From assembly GCA_036785705.1 (NCBI GenBank), contig JAWUZG010000032.1, forward strand, positions 17,541,501 to 17,605,500: a stretch of 64,000 nucleotides of DNA, read 5' to 3'. Below the pieces are notes generated by a model. That model saw only the letters and a program-made list of their open reading frames with translations, was not told the origin of the DNA and searched no databases. This stretch comes from Acanthornis magna. Its lineage: Eukaryota > Chordata > Aves > Passeriformes > Acanthizidae. Both the position numbers and the translations under genes were made by a program. This document shows positions 15,001-28,600 of this stretch, one piece after another (positions within the stretch are counted from its first letter, which is position 1; every line of letters begins with the position of its first letter).

Positions 15001-18000
15001 TTTTGATTCTTTTCCCTTTATGTATCTGAGTCAATAAATGTCCAGACTTGGGCACTGATTTCTCACTTTGTCATGACAACAGAGTAGTCCTTATTCTCCA
15101 GACCCTGAGCCTTGTTTCATTATTTGATGCCATCTAGTAATATAAACACCTTAATTTGGGCTTAATTATTATGTTAAAATTAACACAACATAGTTTTATT
15201 AACAATTGTATATAACAAATAATTAACAATATTAATATAGCTCCAGGCTTTAGATTTCATATCCCTTGTTTCAGCAGAGCTGGCCTCTAATGAAAAAACG
15301 CCAACTCTCTTTTATCATCTTAGTTTTTATATTTATGTATAAGGAATACTTCTAACAAAATATTAATTTGAATTTTAAAAAATCTGTTGATTTCAGATGT
15401 TTGCTTTGAATGTCTCTTCTATATTCTGAAATTTCAAGGAGAAGTGTATATATTGCAATATATATTTACAATGTGCTTCTACAGGAAATAAGTAGCTTTT
15501 GTATTATCCCTGTCTTCTGATGGAGTCTAGACCAGTAAGCCAGGCCTGCAAAACAGTTATATACTCAGCAGCTACAGCCATGTAGTTTTCTGTCCCACCA
15601 CTAAATGTCTTTGTGGAGTTTCCGAGGCAGCAAGTCAAGGCTGTGTACTCCTGTGTGGTCCTGTTAGAGCCTGCCCCCATTCTCCTCATGTCTTCTGCAG
15701 AAGCACAGCTGTTCCCCTGCCTTTGAAGACTTCTGTTCTCAGCCAGCGCACACTTTGTTCCCTAAAACCTTATCCAATTTGTAAGAAAACTACTTCCAGT
15801 AAATGATCTCACAGTACAATTTTGCCCCAGTTTCACAAGTCCTTCTATAACCTTTCTAGATGCTTTCAGTGTCTTCAGTGTTCGTATCGTCCTCACTGAG
15901 ATTTTCTGCTACCTTCACTCTTTGTGCTTGGCACGCATGCAGATATCTATTTAAAACTACATTTTTAGCACAGGGATCTAGCCATCTGATTCCTATTAAC
16001 AGTAATGAGAACTGCATGGCTAAGTTAATTACCCTGTACTGTGCTGAACATTTAGCACTCAGTATCTTCCCTTTGTTTTCCCTTTAAGGTGTTTTCTAGA
16101 CTGATCTGGGTAGTGGAGCTGGATTTGGGTCACTAAGAATCCTGATTATATTGATGTGTATTTGTTGCTGTGTCCAGGGACAGAAGGATAAACCTTTCCT
16201 GGTGTTGCATGGCTTCAGCAATTGACATTTTGATGCTGTTGCAGATTCATTCACAAAGAAACAGAAGAAGAGAGAGAATTGAACTGAGGGTATCACCACA
16301 GGACCCTCACTGAGAGAGCCATGGCACCTCAAGTTCAAGTGCCCATTAAGTACCTAAGTGAGAATACAAATGAGCCTGAGCTCAGCTCTGATATAGATGA
16401 CACAAACAATTTCCTTCTGTCTGCTACTGCTTCTCTCACTGACAAGTGCAAATAAAGGTGGGAAGGAGTGAATTCAAGAGGGTAAAGCCAAGTTTAGCAG
16501 TGATAGGAATAGCTGGCACAGGCTGCAGACATTTGGGAAGATCAATACCACTGCACTAGTAAAGCTGTGTGTGGTCTTGACATCTCAACACATGCATTTT
16601 TGCTTGGGGCAGTGGTACATTTTTGCTGAAAGTATTTTTATCTTTTTTGTATCACAGAGACTTTGTCCTTTCCATTTAGATAAGGGCCTACTTAGTATGA
16701 CCTATATTTTCATTTTGTCTCTGTAAAGAGAGAACACAATTTCTCTCAGAACAGTTAAAGGAGGCAAAGAAAAAATATGCCAAAACCTCTGTTTTATTCT
16801 AATTTCAAAATGGAGAAATTTTTCTGTTTTTCTTCGCAAACTATTTTCACAAACTAAAAAATGGACAAAAAAGTAAAGATCCTTATCGTCTTTGTCAGAA
16901 ATTATTTCATTTTATTAGCCCTGGTTCAAAGCTTCCAAGACATGTAGGCAAAACTGTATAATGGTAAGATAACCTAATTAAAATGAAGAACTGTGAGTAA
17001 AATACTAGGTGAGTGAAGGGAGGGGGCAAAAACTCCCTCTGTCTCAGTGAAGCAGCTGACACTTTCCTCAGAAGGAGCAGCAGCAACGAGAGGAGAGGGC
17101 TGTATGGATCAAACATAAGTATTATCTTTTCTTTACATGTGGTTTGAGCAGCTTGCCCTTGGATTTTACATGCGAAACAGGTGATCTCTTGCTCCAGCTT
17201 CTCGTACATGTTCTGTTGTCTGTGCCTAAACGTTGTCAGAAGTTCAGCACCAAAAAAATATCTAGCAGCACAGTTATTCACCTCCCCAGATGCATTTGTC
17301 TCTCATTTGCTTATCTATCCACCAGGAAATATAGAAATAACACAAAACAACTGGCCTCTTGCTGAGATTAATATTCTGTGGTTAGCTTCAAACTAGCATC
17401 TAACAGCATTACAACTTATCTGTCTGGTTCTGTTGAACTTCAAATGTCTGTAAACAAGACACACACATAAAAGGTTAATAATAATTACATTTAAAATAGT
17501 TATGGTTGGCACAACTGATAATTTCACACAGGAGAGCTTTCCTGTGCTGCAGTTTAAAAGCATTATAAATAGTGAGAAACATTCAAAGCAGTTCAATGAA
17601 AGATTTTGGGTTTGGAAAACATATTTCATACTGAGAAATTTAAGAAGTTTCATCTACTTATTTTGCTGAAGAGAAGGCTAAGGGATGGTTTGATCTTGGT
17701 CTGAGAGCACCTACCTGAGGAACAGATTTCTCATAGCCAGTTCTTTAATCTATCAGTAAAAAAAAACGTAATGAGATACAGCAGTTGGAAGCTGAGGCAA
17801 GACAAATTTAGATTTGAAGCACTGAACTGATTTTTAACACTGATGGTAGTTAAACATAGACATAACTTACCTAGAAATGTGATTGATTCTCCACCATGTG
17901 GACCCTTTATTTTAGGATTGAGTGTCCCTCTGAAACATATACCACAGCTCAAACAGAAACTTCTGAGAGGTTTCTGTAGTGATGTCCTGCTGAAAGTAAA

Positions 18001-18432
18001 ACATAATAATCTTTTGGCTTTCTGGTGGCTTTCCAACTTAAAATTTATGTTAAAATTCTTTTAATGAGTGTAAAAATATGGACTGAGTATTAACTGCCCC
18101 TAACATCTACCTGAGACCACAGAAAATAGGAAACTGTAGATCTGAAATGCAAACAGCATATTTTTAAAGGAGTGATGATTCACATGTTCATAATTGGGGA
18201 CATGTCAGCTCTTCACTTCCTATAAAAACAAGAAAAAAAAGCCCAAGAACATTCATATTATAAGTCTTTAAAATCTGGCTCAAGCTGTAGGTCATTAACG
18301 ACCCATCCAAGTATAGGTTTGGGAACTCAGTGTCAACCCTATGCAAATGGGGATAAAAGCCCTTTCAGCATGGCTTCTAGACAAAACTCCAGAAATCCTG
18401 GTTCTAATACCTAAATTACACCAGTTTGGGGG
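9061..18432. other. Unique non-coding sequence, locally GC-richer
   Basis: No gene or named repeat is recognised. Parts of 9.1-9.9 kb, 12.4-13.4 kb and 13.8-14.6 kb are less AT-rich than the average. They hold several open frames of 60-105 codons on both strands, which is what a higher GC content gives by chance. The 15.17-15.24 kb stretch is almost pure A/T. Very old transposon remnants could be present and be missed by eye. Confidence 0.5.
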
Positions 18433-18467
18433 TTTTGTTTATTTTTTTGTTTGGTTGGTTGGTTGAT
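18433..18467. repeat. TTTG/TTGG simple repeat
   Basis: A T/G-only tract passes from TTTG-like units into three consecutive TTGG units. It lies about 150 bp before a CR1 copy, but I see no direct link between the two. Confidence 0.6.
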
Positions 18468-18617
18468 TTTCTTTCTTCCAGCCACTGTGTCTTTGACAGC
18501 CAGGCCAGATGCTCATTTATGCTGGAACTGATGTGAGGATGAAAAGCTCTTTGACAGAAGTCTGTACCAGTGCTTGACATTGCCAAAAAATCAATGCCAA
18601 AAAAGCTTTATTTGTTT

Positions 18618-18982
18618 AATCATAGAATTATAGGATGGCTTGGGTTGAAAAGGATCTTAAAGATCATCTAGTTCCAACGCCCCTGCTATAGCCAGGGACA
18701 CTTTCCCCTTTCCCACTAGATCAGGTTGCTCAGGGATGCATCCAACCTGGCCTTGAACTCTCCCGGGGATGAGGCATCCACAACTTCACTAGGCAGCCTG
18801 TTCCAGAGTCTCGCCCCTCTCTGAGCGAGGTATTTCTTTTTGGCATCTTCTCTGAATCTCCTCTTTTTAGTTTGAAACCATTCTCCCTTATTCTACCACA
18901 ATCTACCCACATAAAAAGTTGCTAGCCCTTTTTTGTAAAAGGCCCCTTTAGGTACTGGAAGGTGCTATAAGATCTCTCTGTT
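18618..18982 (-). mobile_element. CR1 LINE, 3'-end fragment (minus strand)
   Basis: The left edge carries the CR1 3' tail in reverse complement as 8-bp units (AATCATAG, AATTATAG). Sequence typical of the CR1 3' untranslated and ORF2-terminal region follows, including the segment around 18660-18690 about a damaged short target match and the stretch at 18720-18800 typical of avian CR1. CR1 is the main LINE of birds and encodes an endonuclease/reverse transcriptase; copies are usually 5'-truncated, as here. Open frames crossing it are broken, so it is inactive. The 60-codon minus-strand frame at 18730-18912 is part of this decayed element and not a gene. The family call is firm; the subfamily is not assigned. 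Confidence 0.9.
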
Positions 18983-19007
18983 AAAATACAACTCTCTGGC
19001 TATGATC

Positions 19008-19105
19008 ATCCAGCCAGTTCCTTACGCACAGAATAGTCCACCCTTCAAATCTGTGTCCCTTAAATCATCACACCCAACCTGTGCCTAATGTCTTAAAAGG
19101 TTACC
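19008..19105 (-). mobile_element. Probable internal CR1 ORF2 piece beside the 3' fragment
   Basis: Sequence from about 19008 (around CATCCAGCCAGTTCC) resembles, in reverse complement, a reverse-transcriptase-coding part of CR1 that normally lies well upstream of the 3' end. Here it sits only about 25 bp beyond the 3' fragment, in the same orientation. This suggests a single CR1 insertion with an internal deletion, or two nested or adjacent insertions. The match is decayed and was judged by eye, so confidence is moderate. Confidence 0.45.
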
Positions 19106-22100
19106 TGGTCCCTCATTTTTTCTGGACTAATGCAAGTTAGTTTTGAACAGCCTTCATTTTTATTTGGCAGTTTTGGATCTCCCAGAGGGTTTTCTCTTCC
19201 CAGGGGAACCTATGTATATAGCTTAAAAAACCTTGGGAAGTCTGCTTGCTTGAAATTAAACCAAATAAGCTTGTGAATCTCTCTGAAGGACCTGATTTCT
19301 TTGGGGTAAAAAATGACACAGGGGTTATATCTTTAAAACACAATCAATGATATTGTAAGTGGCCTTAGTTTTGAATAGAAGCGAAAGTGCCAAACTGTGC
19401 AAGTTAGTTGTAGATGTTAAAAGATTTTGTTCATCATTGGTCCATTTTTTTTGGAAAATAACTTCTCCTTATTCACCTTGCCATTGCTTTCTACAACCAA
19501 AAAGTGGTGGGACTACCTCCCATAGGACATAATGGGATCACTTGGCATGTAATTTAATCACTGCCATGCTAAATGTGGAGGGAAAAGGCAGTTACTCCTG
19601 AAGGCAGATTTTCTTCAGTTTAACTTTTATACAGTGTGGCAACATTCGGATGAATAAAGCAAAGAAAGAAAGGAAATGGAGAAGTGCCGGTAAAGAGAGG
19701 TGACGGAAGGTAAAGGTAATTTGTAATTTGTATTTTATGGATGTAATCAAAAGAAAATATTGTGGAAACAGAAAGTGTGTCTAGTATGAACTGAGCCTGT
19801 GTTTGGGAGATAGCTGAGAGATAAATAGAATGTGGAATTTGGCATGGATACACAGACGCCTGAGCAGCTTCTGGAATCACTTCTCTTTCAGTATTCATCA
19901 CATACATCAAAATGGAGCTGTTTTAGGGGCATAAATAAACGTTACTCATAAATTTATCTGTGTTAGCCGAAAAAGTTGTACACAACTAAATAGAATAAGG
20001 AGAGAAACCTATTAAACGCAGAGTGCACTAGTATTATAGAAGAAATGAAATATGACTCATGTCCCCAGCTGGAAGAGCACTCCTGGCTTATCTTCACAGG
20101 TTATTTGGGACCATGTATGAGAGCTTAGAGCAGGCATCTGCTAAGCACATATAAATCACTGCAAAACTGAGTAGTATAGCTGTATTTCTGAAACAAACAA
20201 CCAAGACATATTTCCCTTACATTATCCCTTGTCTCCCTTCTCTGGTTTAGTTTCTCTATTTTTTAAAGGAGGCAGAACCCAAAGCATTGACCAGGGTTGT
20301 GGGAAAGTTCAGCTGCAAGCTCGAACTGTGTCCAGCTCTACAAACTTGAGAACGCTTTATTTCTCTTTTCCTCTATTCTCACTTAGCCCCTGTCTTTACA
20401 CATTTTCTTTTTACAAGTCATTGGATAAATTGCATCAACTGCAGCTGGAAGGGGGACCAAAACTTAGTAATCCCACAGTCTTGTTGCTGGGTGATGTAAC
20501 TGTAATGCATAAATAGGCTGATTTATGTGGGTATGATCCAGTGGGAGAAGAGGTCAAAATTTCTGGTTGTGCTCCTTCTCAGAAGTTACATCACAGCTTA
20601 GGAAGCAGGTCGTGAACTGCTTTAAATCACAGAGAGGGTCACTTACAGAGCATGAAAATCCCAGGTCACTGTGCTGTGATGGTCATCCAGATGTGGTGGT
20701 CTTCACAGAAGCTCAGAAAATGCTTGGCCAGGACTGAGGGTTGCTGGGGGAGGCCAGGTGTTTTGCTTTGCTCTCACCCACCTTATCCCGTCCATTCCAG
20801 CAAGGGAAAGAGCCTGCATTCCCAAGGGTGTAGAACAGCCCCTGTCTCTTGCTTGCATGAGATAATTGAAGGCCTCTGCCTGGTAATCAAACTGACCTGC
20901 TCTGCTGTGTTTTGCATTGAATTTCAGCTTAAGTAAGATATGTTGAATCTAATAGTGTGTGCTGAATTGTGTGTGGGAAACTGCTTAGAAAATTATCCAA
21001 GGAATTTTTTTAATTTCTTTTTTTGGTGTGTGTCTGTCTAGACATTATCACTCGAACATGATCTAAGTACTTAGGGTAATTGTTTCTCCCATAGAAATCT
21101 ACACTTGGAGAGATTATTTCTTGGAATTTCCATTCCTTGATCTTTGAGGAGATTCCCTTCATTTACTGGGGCTTCACAGATACCTTAGTCTTTAACTTTA
21201 GCTCAAACCAGCATTTTGAATGTGCAGAGGTTTAAAATGTTTGGTACTTCCAGCCATGTACCCTGTCTTCATGGAAGAATTGTATTAAGAACTGCTTTAT
21301 AACAGGCCAGTAACTTTTGTTTCAGTCCTGTAAGGCCTCTGGTTCTGCCTCTGCCTAACTTTAAAAAAAGAAAGTAAGTCTGAAAAGCCTCTATTGGTTC
21401 TAGTGAAAACTTGGCTTGAACAACAACTGTGGACTTTGGCCCAGGAGGGTAAAAAAAAAGAAATCACCCTTGAATATTTTACAAATCACAGGGAAAATCT
21501 TTGTTGTTGGAAGTTTTTTTTTGTCTTTTCTTTGAAATAGCACCAAAGCATAGCTATTTTTTTAATTGATCTGACACTCAGAGTATATTATTTTGTTTTT
21601 CTTTTTCTTTTAACCCTTACTGTGAAGATATTTATTATTATTGTTTTGCCTGGTCATTATTTATTTTGCCTATTTACTATTATATGGTCTATTCCACTCA
21701 GAACCCTTTCTAAAAGCAGTGTTTTCATAATGCACAAACTGATGTACCCAGCTGCATATTTCAGGATCTTCTGCACTATGCCTTATTTCAATTACCTGCG
21801 AAAGTCTTCTGCAGGTATTTTAGTCAAAAAGCCCTGGTCATCAGATGAGGGAGAGTAGCAATATCACTATTCACCTTCTGACCATCTTCTTTTAGTAATT
21901 TGTGATGATAAGGGATTGAAAATGAAATTAAAATTCTTTTGTAATTTCATTATCTTGGAAGTGATTTTATAGCCTGCTGAGAATTAAATGTTGAAGTACA
22001 GCACAGTGTACAAAATAATTCCTCTTTTAATACATTTTTATGGCACTCAGATGAGCAGAAGCACAGCTCAGCTCAGAATTAGCCTGTGTATTACTCAGCT

Positions 22101-25100
22101 TTCCAGGTCTTTAATTCAAAATGAAAATTAAACAATACTCTTTTTACCAGGGTAGTTCATCCAAAACCAGCTAAGACAATAATTTTTCATTTTGAAGGGC
22201 TCTTACTCAAACCCTTTCAAGGTGGTTTTTTAAATTGTTTAATCCCAAAATTGAAACCCCAGAATCCTCTGTAATAAAAGATGTGGAGCCCCTTTGCATT
22301 AATTGCATTTCCTACCCATTACAGCTGATATGCTCTAGTTAAAAAGCTATGATGCTGCATTTAAAAGCATAACGCCTGAAATAAAATTCACATGGTATCC
22401 AAACCTAATGAATTTTTCAGGAGGCTCTGCTAGACTTTCAGGTACCTGTATAAATAAAACATTAGTATTTTAGGATTATTTTGATAATTCCACCATTAAA
22501 TCCTAATGAATAGTAGAAATTGTGTGTTTTGTTAACCAGGTTTCTGACCTCTGCAGCAGATGTGAGATCAGACAGCAGCAGACATGATGCTGAGATCACC
22601 ACAGATGGCAAGAAACCAGTGAGAAAGGGACAATTCAGCTGACACATGGGAAGCAAAGAGCTGCCTGACTTATTTCACAGAATTTTCTCCTAGGGTCTGT
22701 CATGAATCCAGAACAGAAACAAGATGGGTTCTTTCCCCAGTTAACCCGTGAGCTTGCCTATGACTTCCTTCTCAGCAGCTTACCTCACATCCCCATAGCC
22801 CTTTGCCAGTGGCACAGCAGAGATCCCTGTGCTTGTGACGGCTTTGCCTCTGACTCCTCCAGCATCGTGACCATCCAGTGCCCTCTGGGACACTCTGTTG
22901 GCTTCTCTGCCCTTGCCCTACAGCCTGTGGCAGCAGCAGGGCCAAGGTTTCAGAGCCAGAAAGAGTTGCCGACTGATTATGCTCTGCCTTCTTGGCTTGA
23001 GGAAACCACGGAGAGAGCCATAACTAATGTCCTATCTCCTTAGTGTGTGCTGAATACAGCAGAAAATTCAACGTGTTTGCTGCACGCTAATTCTTTCATC
23101 CTCTTGTGATTCTTCCCTCTTCTGTTCTTGTTTGTTTGCTTGTTTTGGATATTCCTTTTGATTCATTTCAAATGAATGAAGCCACCATTCTTTTGAAACA
23201 AATGAAGATCTTCCACGATCCATAATATTTGCATTCTCTGCTGAATCCAGCATTTTCAGTGTCAGCCCCAGCAGCAGTATCAGCTGCCTTTGAAGCCTTT
23301 GAAGTCTCCATAGCTCAGGCTCAAGGCATTCAAAAGGGAAAAAGTAGCAGGTTGGCAGAGGTAAGGGGGAGAAAGTGGTTTTTTTCTTTACCTACAGCCA
23401 CTCTTTACACTGTGAATGGTAGAATTAGAACACTTAAAAAAATAAAGCAACCCATTGATTTTTCCTTCAAAAGAAGCTTCAGCCTAAGCCAGGGTTATTT
23501 GAAAGCCTTCTTAGGTAACAGACAAAGTATGACCTGATGAGTTGGAACCACAAGTGTCCATTTTAGGGGGTAAAGAGGAAAGGGAAGGGATTTTCTGTAG
23601 ACCTTATTTCCAGTGTTTTAAAATATCCTGGATAGGAAACAGAGTGAATCTATACTTCAGGGGAAAACCATGAGTAGAAACCCGCTATTAAAACAGACTG
23701 TGATTTGCACATCATTATACTCCAATTTTGTCTTGCTATTCAATTCCTCAAGAAAAAGAGGGGTGTTATTAGCTCAAAAAGCCTCAGCTGCACAAGGGGC
23801 TACTGAGCAGCCTTACTAGGAAAATGGACTTTTTTCAGAACCATGGCTGAGGTGAGAGGTTTGATAGAGCAGCCCTGCAAAAGGGAATGAATGAGAGCTG
23901 TGAGGAGTTCAGCTAATGCCATGTATTGCAACCAAAGGGTAGACACAATGAAAGAGGAAGATAGGAGGGCAAACTCTTGTTGTCTCTGGCCATATTTTCT
24001 CTGAAATCAGAGGCAGAGTGCATACGACATAGAACTTCTTCAGCTAATCAACTCAGCAGAGAAGTCTATCTCCTCAAATGTGGCACTGTGCTAATGTGGT
24101 CACACTGCTTCTGGACCTTTCACACTCCAGGAGATGCGCATGACACACCAAGTTCCTGAACTTGCCAATGCAAAAGACTTGACAGTTGTTAAAAAAAATA
24201 TCTGGGGCAAGACTCTCGAAATAAATTCTGGGAGACTGGAGAGCTACTGATTTATTTAAAAATATCAGCCTGACAACTTGAGGTAGAGGAGGACTAGAAA
24301 GATTTTTAATACTGGCACTGTCTCATTTGGAACTGAAAAACTGATATTTTGCAAGAGTGAACTGAAATTCCAGTGGGGAGGAACATCAGATTGGGTCTGT
24401 CAAAATGTTTCATTTAGCTCAGTTCAAGAGCTTTTGTGTGATGCTTCTCATTTGGAAACATAATTGTCTGTTAATTCTGCTATCTCCTAAAAGATATTTT
24501 GACCAAGAAAAGACACCTTCATGATTTTAAAAATCTCAAAATAGGATTCAGTGAAAATTCAAAACCTTTTAAAAATGGTAATAAAAAACTATAATTTCTG
24601 AGGAATTATGTCAGGAAATGCTGGGGTTAGCTTTGCTGGTGCTTTCTAAGAATTCCTTTGCTTTTGGAAAAATTGTTATGTGCTGTAAGCAAGCTGTCAG
24701 CTAGAATGAAGATTGGAACAGGGTCCTTAAGTCAGTGAAGGAGCATGTCTTAAAATTGGAGTGTAGCTGGTGTTACTTATCACCATGAGTAATTGCATTC
24801 ATCAGGTAAAACATAATATGATCCAAAGAAATTGACTGTTGGACACATCCTCAGGCAGAAAGAGATTTTGGTTACTAAGGGCAAAAATAATAACAGATTA
24901 ACTGTCTTTGTTATAAACAATGATGTCAAAAGGAACTCAGAAAATTTGATTAATAAGTAAATGAGAGTTTGCTCAAATGTGCTCAATCATATTTCTTTTC
25001 ATTGTCAGTGATATGTAACAGGAAACAGAGAAACCCTTCCACACATTATCTCTGGAGCAATATCCTATTAATGGGAAAAGACCAAAGCATCCCAGAAAAT

Positions 25101-25611
25101 AATTTTTCTCTATCTTGTGTTACAATATGTGATGATATATGCAGCATCACTGGATGTGTGTTACTGCTTTGGAAGAAAATACAGCAATGAATAATAAAAG
25201 TTATGCTAGGTCTGTCCAATGAAACTATTTTTCACCAAGGTTAACAGTGCTGAACTTCATGCTTATAAAATGGAGTATCTCAATTTTTAAAGCTAGAAGT
25301 ATAATGAATATAAGGAATGTTCCCTCACACTGCACTTAGGAAACCACACCCTTCTCTTTACCAAGGAAAATTAATCCTCTTATGTGTATTTGTTGGTGCT
25401 TTTCTTGCATGATGGTTGAATGCTGGATGTAATGGACCTTTTATCACTTCAAGAACTGCTTTGCAGTTGAATAAGTCTTTTACTGTGACCCTACTTGGCC
25501 TGTTGTGTACATTTATTTTCTTAATTTTACCCAATCCCTTACGTTTTTAATCCCTTAAATAACTAAGTAATTAATTTCAGCATGTAAGTTTTTTTACTCC
25601 TGCCCATATGC
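19106..25611. other. Unique non-coding sequence
   Basis: No gene or named repeat family is recognised. A purine-rich stretch lies at about 19650-19720. A 113-codon open frame (22702-23043) falls in a GC-richer pocket, has no recognisable domain, and is treated as chance. A possible regulatory palindrome near 22.3 kb is listed separately. Confidence 0.5.
22293..22310. promoter_or_regulatory. Candidate POU/homeodomain palindromic site
   Basis: TTTGCATTAATTGCATTT holds two octamer-like half sites (TTTGCAT and, facing it, TTGCAT) around an ATTAAT centre. POU-family factors bind ATTTGCAT-like sites, and ATTA is the core of many homeodomain sites. The flanks contain further TAAT cores. Binding and function are inference from the motif alone; AT-rich DNA produces such motifs by chance. 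Confidence 0.25.
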
Positions 25612-25626
25612 TATATATATATATAT
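25612..25626. repeat. Short (TA)n tract
   Basis: Fifteen bases of uninterrupted TA alternation, bordered by GC on the left and GC-containing sequence on the right so that the block is nearly self-complementary. It is a small microsatellite that may extrude as a hairpin. Confidence 0.75.
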
Positions 25627-28600
25627 GCTATCTCTATCCTTTCTTTTTTATCACAGCTTTTACTAACTTGAGTCTTCTGTCATCTAATTTCCCTAAGTAT
25701 ATCTTTCCTTGCAATGTGATGATTTTGCTGCAGATTTAACCCTGTTTCAAAGGCACAGTGAGAAAATGGGGAAGGGCCTCTCAAACCCATGAGTGAATGA
25801 CGCCATTTTCAGTTTTCTGCAGTGGCACACTCAGCTTCCAATATTAATAACTTTTACGTTTGAAATTTGTTTTGGTCTACATAACTTTGGACAAAATTAG
25901 TCCATTGGCTGTGAGCAACCTGCTTAATGAGTTCTAATGTGTTATCCACTATCTGCAGCATGTGTTTTAATTTCCAACTCTTTGATTCATCCTCTAATGA
26001 ATGGTTCAGCTTGAAGGACAAAAATTTCATGAGTGAAAGTTAATCCATGTCTGCAGAAATGGGTGAGGAGAGTTTCTTCTCTCAGGAGGGAGGTTCTCTT
26101 TGTAGCTTTACAAAGCCACTGCTATTGCCAGAACTGACATTGCTGCACTGCCTTTGTAACATGATTTCATACTGGTTTTAACATGGACCTTCAGTTGTTT
26201 CCACTACCTTGGCATTTTTACATGTAATGTCCATATTACACGCTCCAGTACAGGTGCCAGAGGCTAACAGAGGTACCACAAACACGTTATGGGAGGGGAC
26301 TCCAGGAATTACAAGGTGGTTACATGAATATTTTCAGTCTAAAATCACAAGTAAATGGAGGAAATTGGCTTCCTTTTAACAGTCTTGTTAAAAAAATATA
26401 TCCTGCTAATCTAACAGAAGACAATGTTTCAGATAGTGCTTGTGCATGAAACAGTAGTTGTTTTAGCACCTCACCAACATGACATTTTTCTTTGTTTTCT
26501 TGCAGGGTTGTTTTCTAAAGTAATGAATCATCCATTATGCTCCTGAACAGAAACTAGCCTTTTGGCCAAATGAAACATGTGCAGTCTTTGTTCAGCCTGT
26601 CAATTGCAAAAGGAATTAGTGTCATGTAGAAAAATAATAATTACTTTCCTTCTTGCTCACATGATATTAAGAGGAATAAAATTTGGCAGGCCTGTTGGGC
26701 AAACTGAATTTTTCTTGTTCCTCAGGTCTTTATGTTTTACATTCTGCATGCTGCTGTGGTCTAAAGGAGCTGCGGTTTTTGATATCCACAGCATTTATAT
26801 TTGCCATGCCATTTAATGGAATTTCTGAGCGCTATGAAATGAGCTCTTTTTTGGAGATAGGACAGGCTAGCATAGATTTGAAGGCCTGCTTGTTGAGGTT
26901 CATCCAAGTTTTGAAGTTATGACCTCTTAGTGTTGGGTTTATATCCTCTTAGTGTGCAAACTTAGCCTAACAGGTGGTATAAGAATAGTCACGCCAAAGA
27001 TATTGTAAGAGCATCTGTTTTGATTATTGGGATCCATATGACTGCTCAGGAGTTGCAGAAGCAACAGGGGTTTTCAGGTTTTCAACACCCAAGGTGACCA
27101 AAATGAATCTGTCTTTCTTCAAAAGTCTTTTAAATTTAAAATGAACAAACAATCATTTGTTATCACATAAAATTAATGTGTGTTTCCAGTGGTGCTCCAA
27201 GTGGAAGTGAGATTTTTTTAGAATAAAACCCTTGTTCCCAGGCAGTACCCTCTAGGAGTCAACTATTGATGTCATTCTAACTTATGAAATCCACCAACAT
27301 TTTCAATCCGAGTTTTGATCTAATTGTTGTAAAAACGTCCTATACACTAAAAGCTACTGATGACCTTCAAAAGTAGCTAACAAAGGCTTGTTCTCTGCTT
27401 TAGCAGATTCAGTATTTCAACTACTTTTCAAAAAGGTACATTGGATTCTTCATATGATTGTGGTTGATGAAGCGACTCTGAGGGATAGCTCTAGTCTCAT
27501 TTGTCCATTTGTTAATACAATATTTTTCTTCAATAGCTAGACAATTTTTTAAAACCCCCAACCCCTATACATTTTCAGATTCCCTAGGGGTTTCTATTGC
27601 AATTTATGACCTTTTGTCCTCTTACATTTCAGTTTTGACTGATTTTTCTCTTATAACTATTTTTATTGTACAGTAAGAATTGATTGTTATTATCTTAAAA
27701 ATATAGCAGCTCCTGCCAACTGTTCGTGAAATCGCACTTCTAAGACTTTAACTTTAATTGAAAGATTTCATACTTGTTTAATTGTATAAGCTTATTCCTC
27801 CTATCCATGTTGCTGGTGATACAATTGCTTCTGTGATACACGTTTGGAAAGCCGAGAGTCTTTGTTCTCATTCTATGGAGTTCCATAATAAATGTCACCA
27901 AGTTTTAGCTCATCCTTGTAGAAATATCTTTGAAGTTAGACAATGTTGGCCCATGTTCTTCTGAACTGATTTAAGGCACATTATAGTAGGCATTAATTTT
28001 GTCTGCTGTATGCAGAATTTTGGGAATTTCCATCCTACAGATAATTTTTAACCAATACGGCTGTTGACTATGACTTCCTCTCCTCCATATTTGCAGCGAA
28101 TGGGAGTTATGCTGAGCAGAAGATTTTGCCTGGTTTTTCCTTCTCTACGATACTGTCCCCTCTTCTCATAGCAGTTTGATGGGGTGGGATGGGGAACAGA
28201 ACAACAAAATGCACTGCCTTCTTTGTGTAATGTCTTTAATCTAATACACCATATGGAGCTCCATAGTAAAGTTTAAAAATAAGATGGAAAGCAGGGATGG
28301 AAAGTAGAACTACAGCAAAGAAGGAAATGTGTTTTAGATCAGATCAGAAATAGATGGAGAGTCATTATTCCCTACAGGATCCGTTTCAAAGCTGTACAGT
28401 AAAGGAGTTAGGACACCCTACTCATGAGTTCATGATGGATGATGAACAGCATGGTCTTTACAGACTGGCGCTGTGAAATCTGAGGCTTGGCACAGCCACA
28501 GAGGAAGCAGGAGGGCTGGAGGCATGTGTAGGAACAAGTCTGGAGAAGCAGTAGATTGATTAAAGTTGTCAGAGTTCCCGTCACAGCCCTTTCTTTAATG

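Noticed and set aside
22702..23043. 113-codon plus-strand open frame
   Set aside because: It sits in a local GC-rich pocket, has no recognisable domain or codon signal, and lacks supporting splice or poly(A) features.
26480..26530. Excellent splice-acceptor-like tract ending TTCTTGCAG
   Set aside because: No coding potential or recognisable exon follows; T-rich DNA gives such matches often. Transcript data would be needed.
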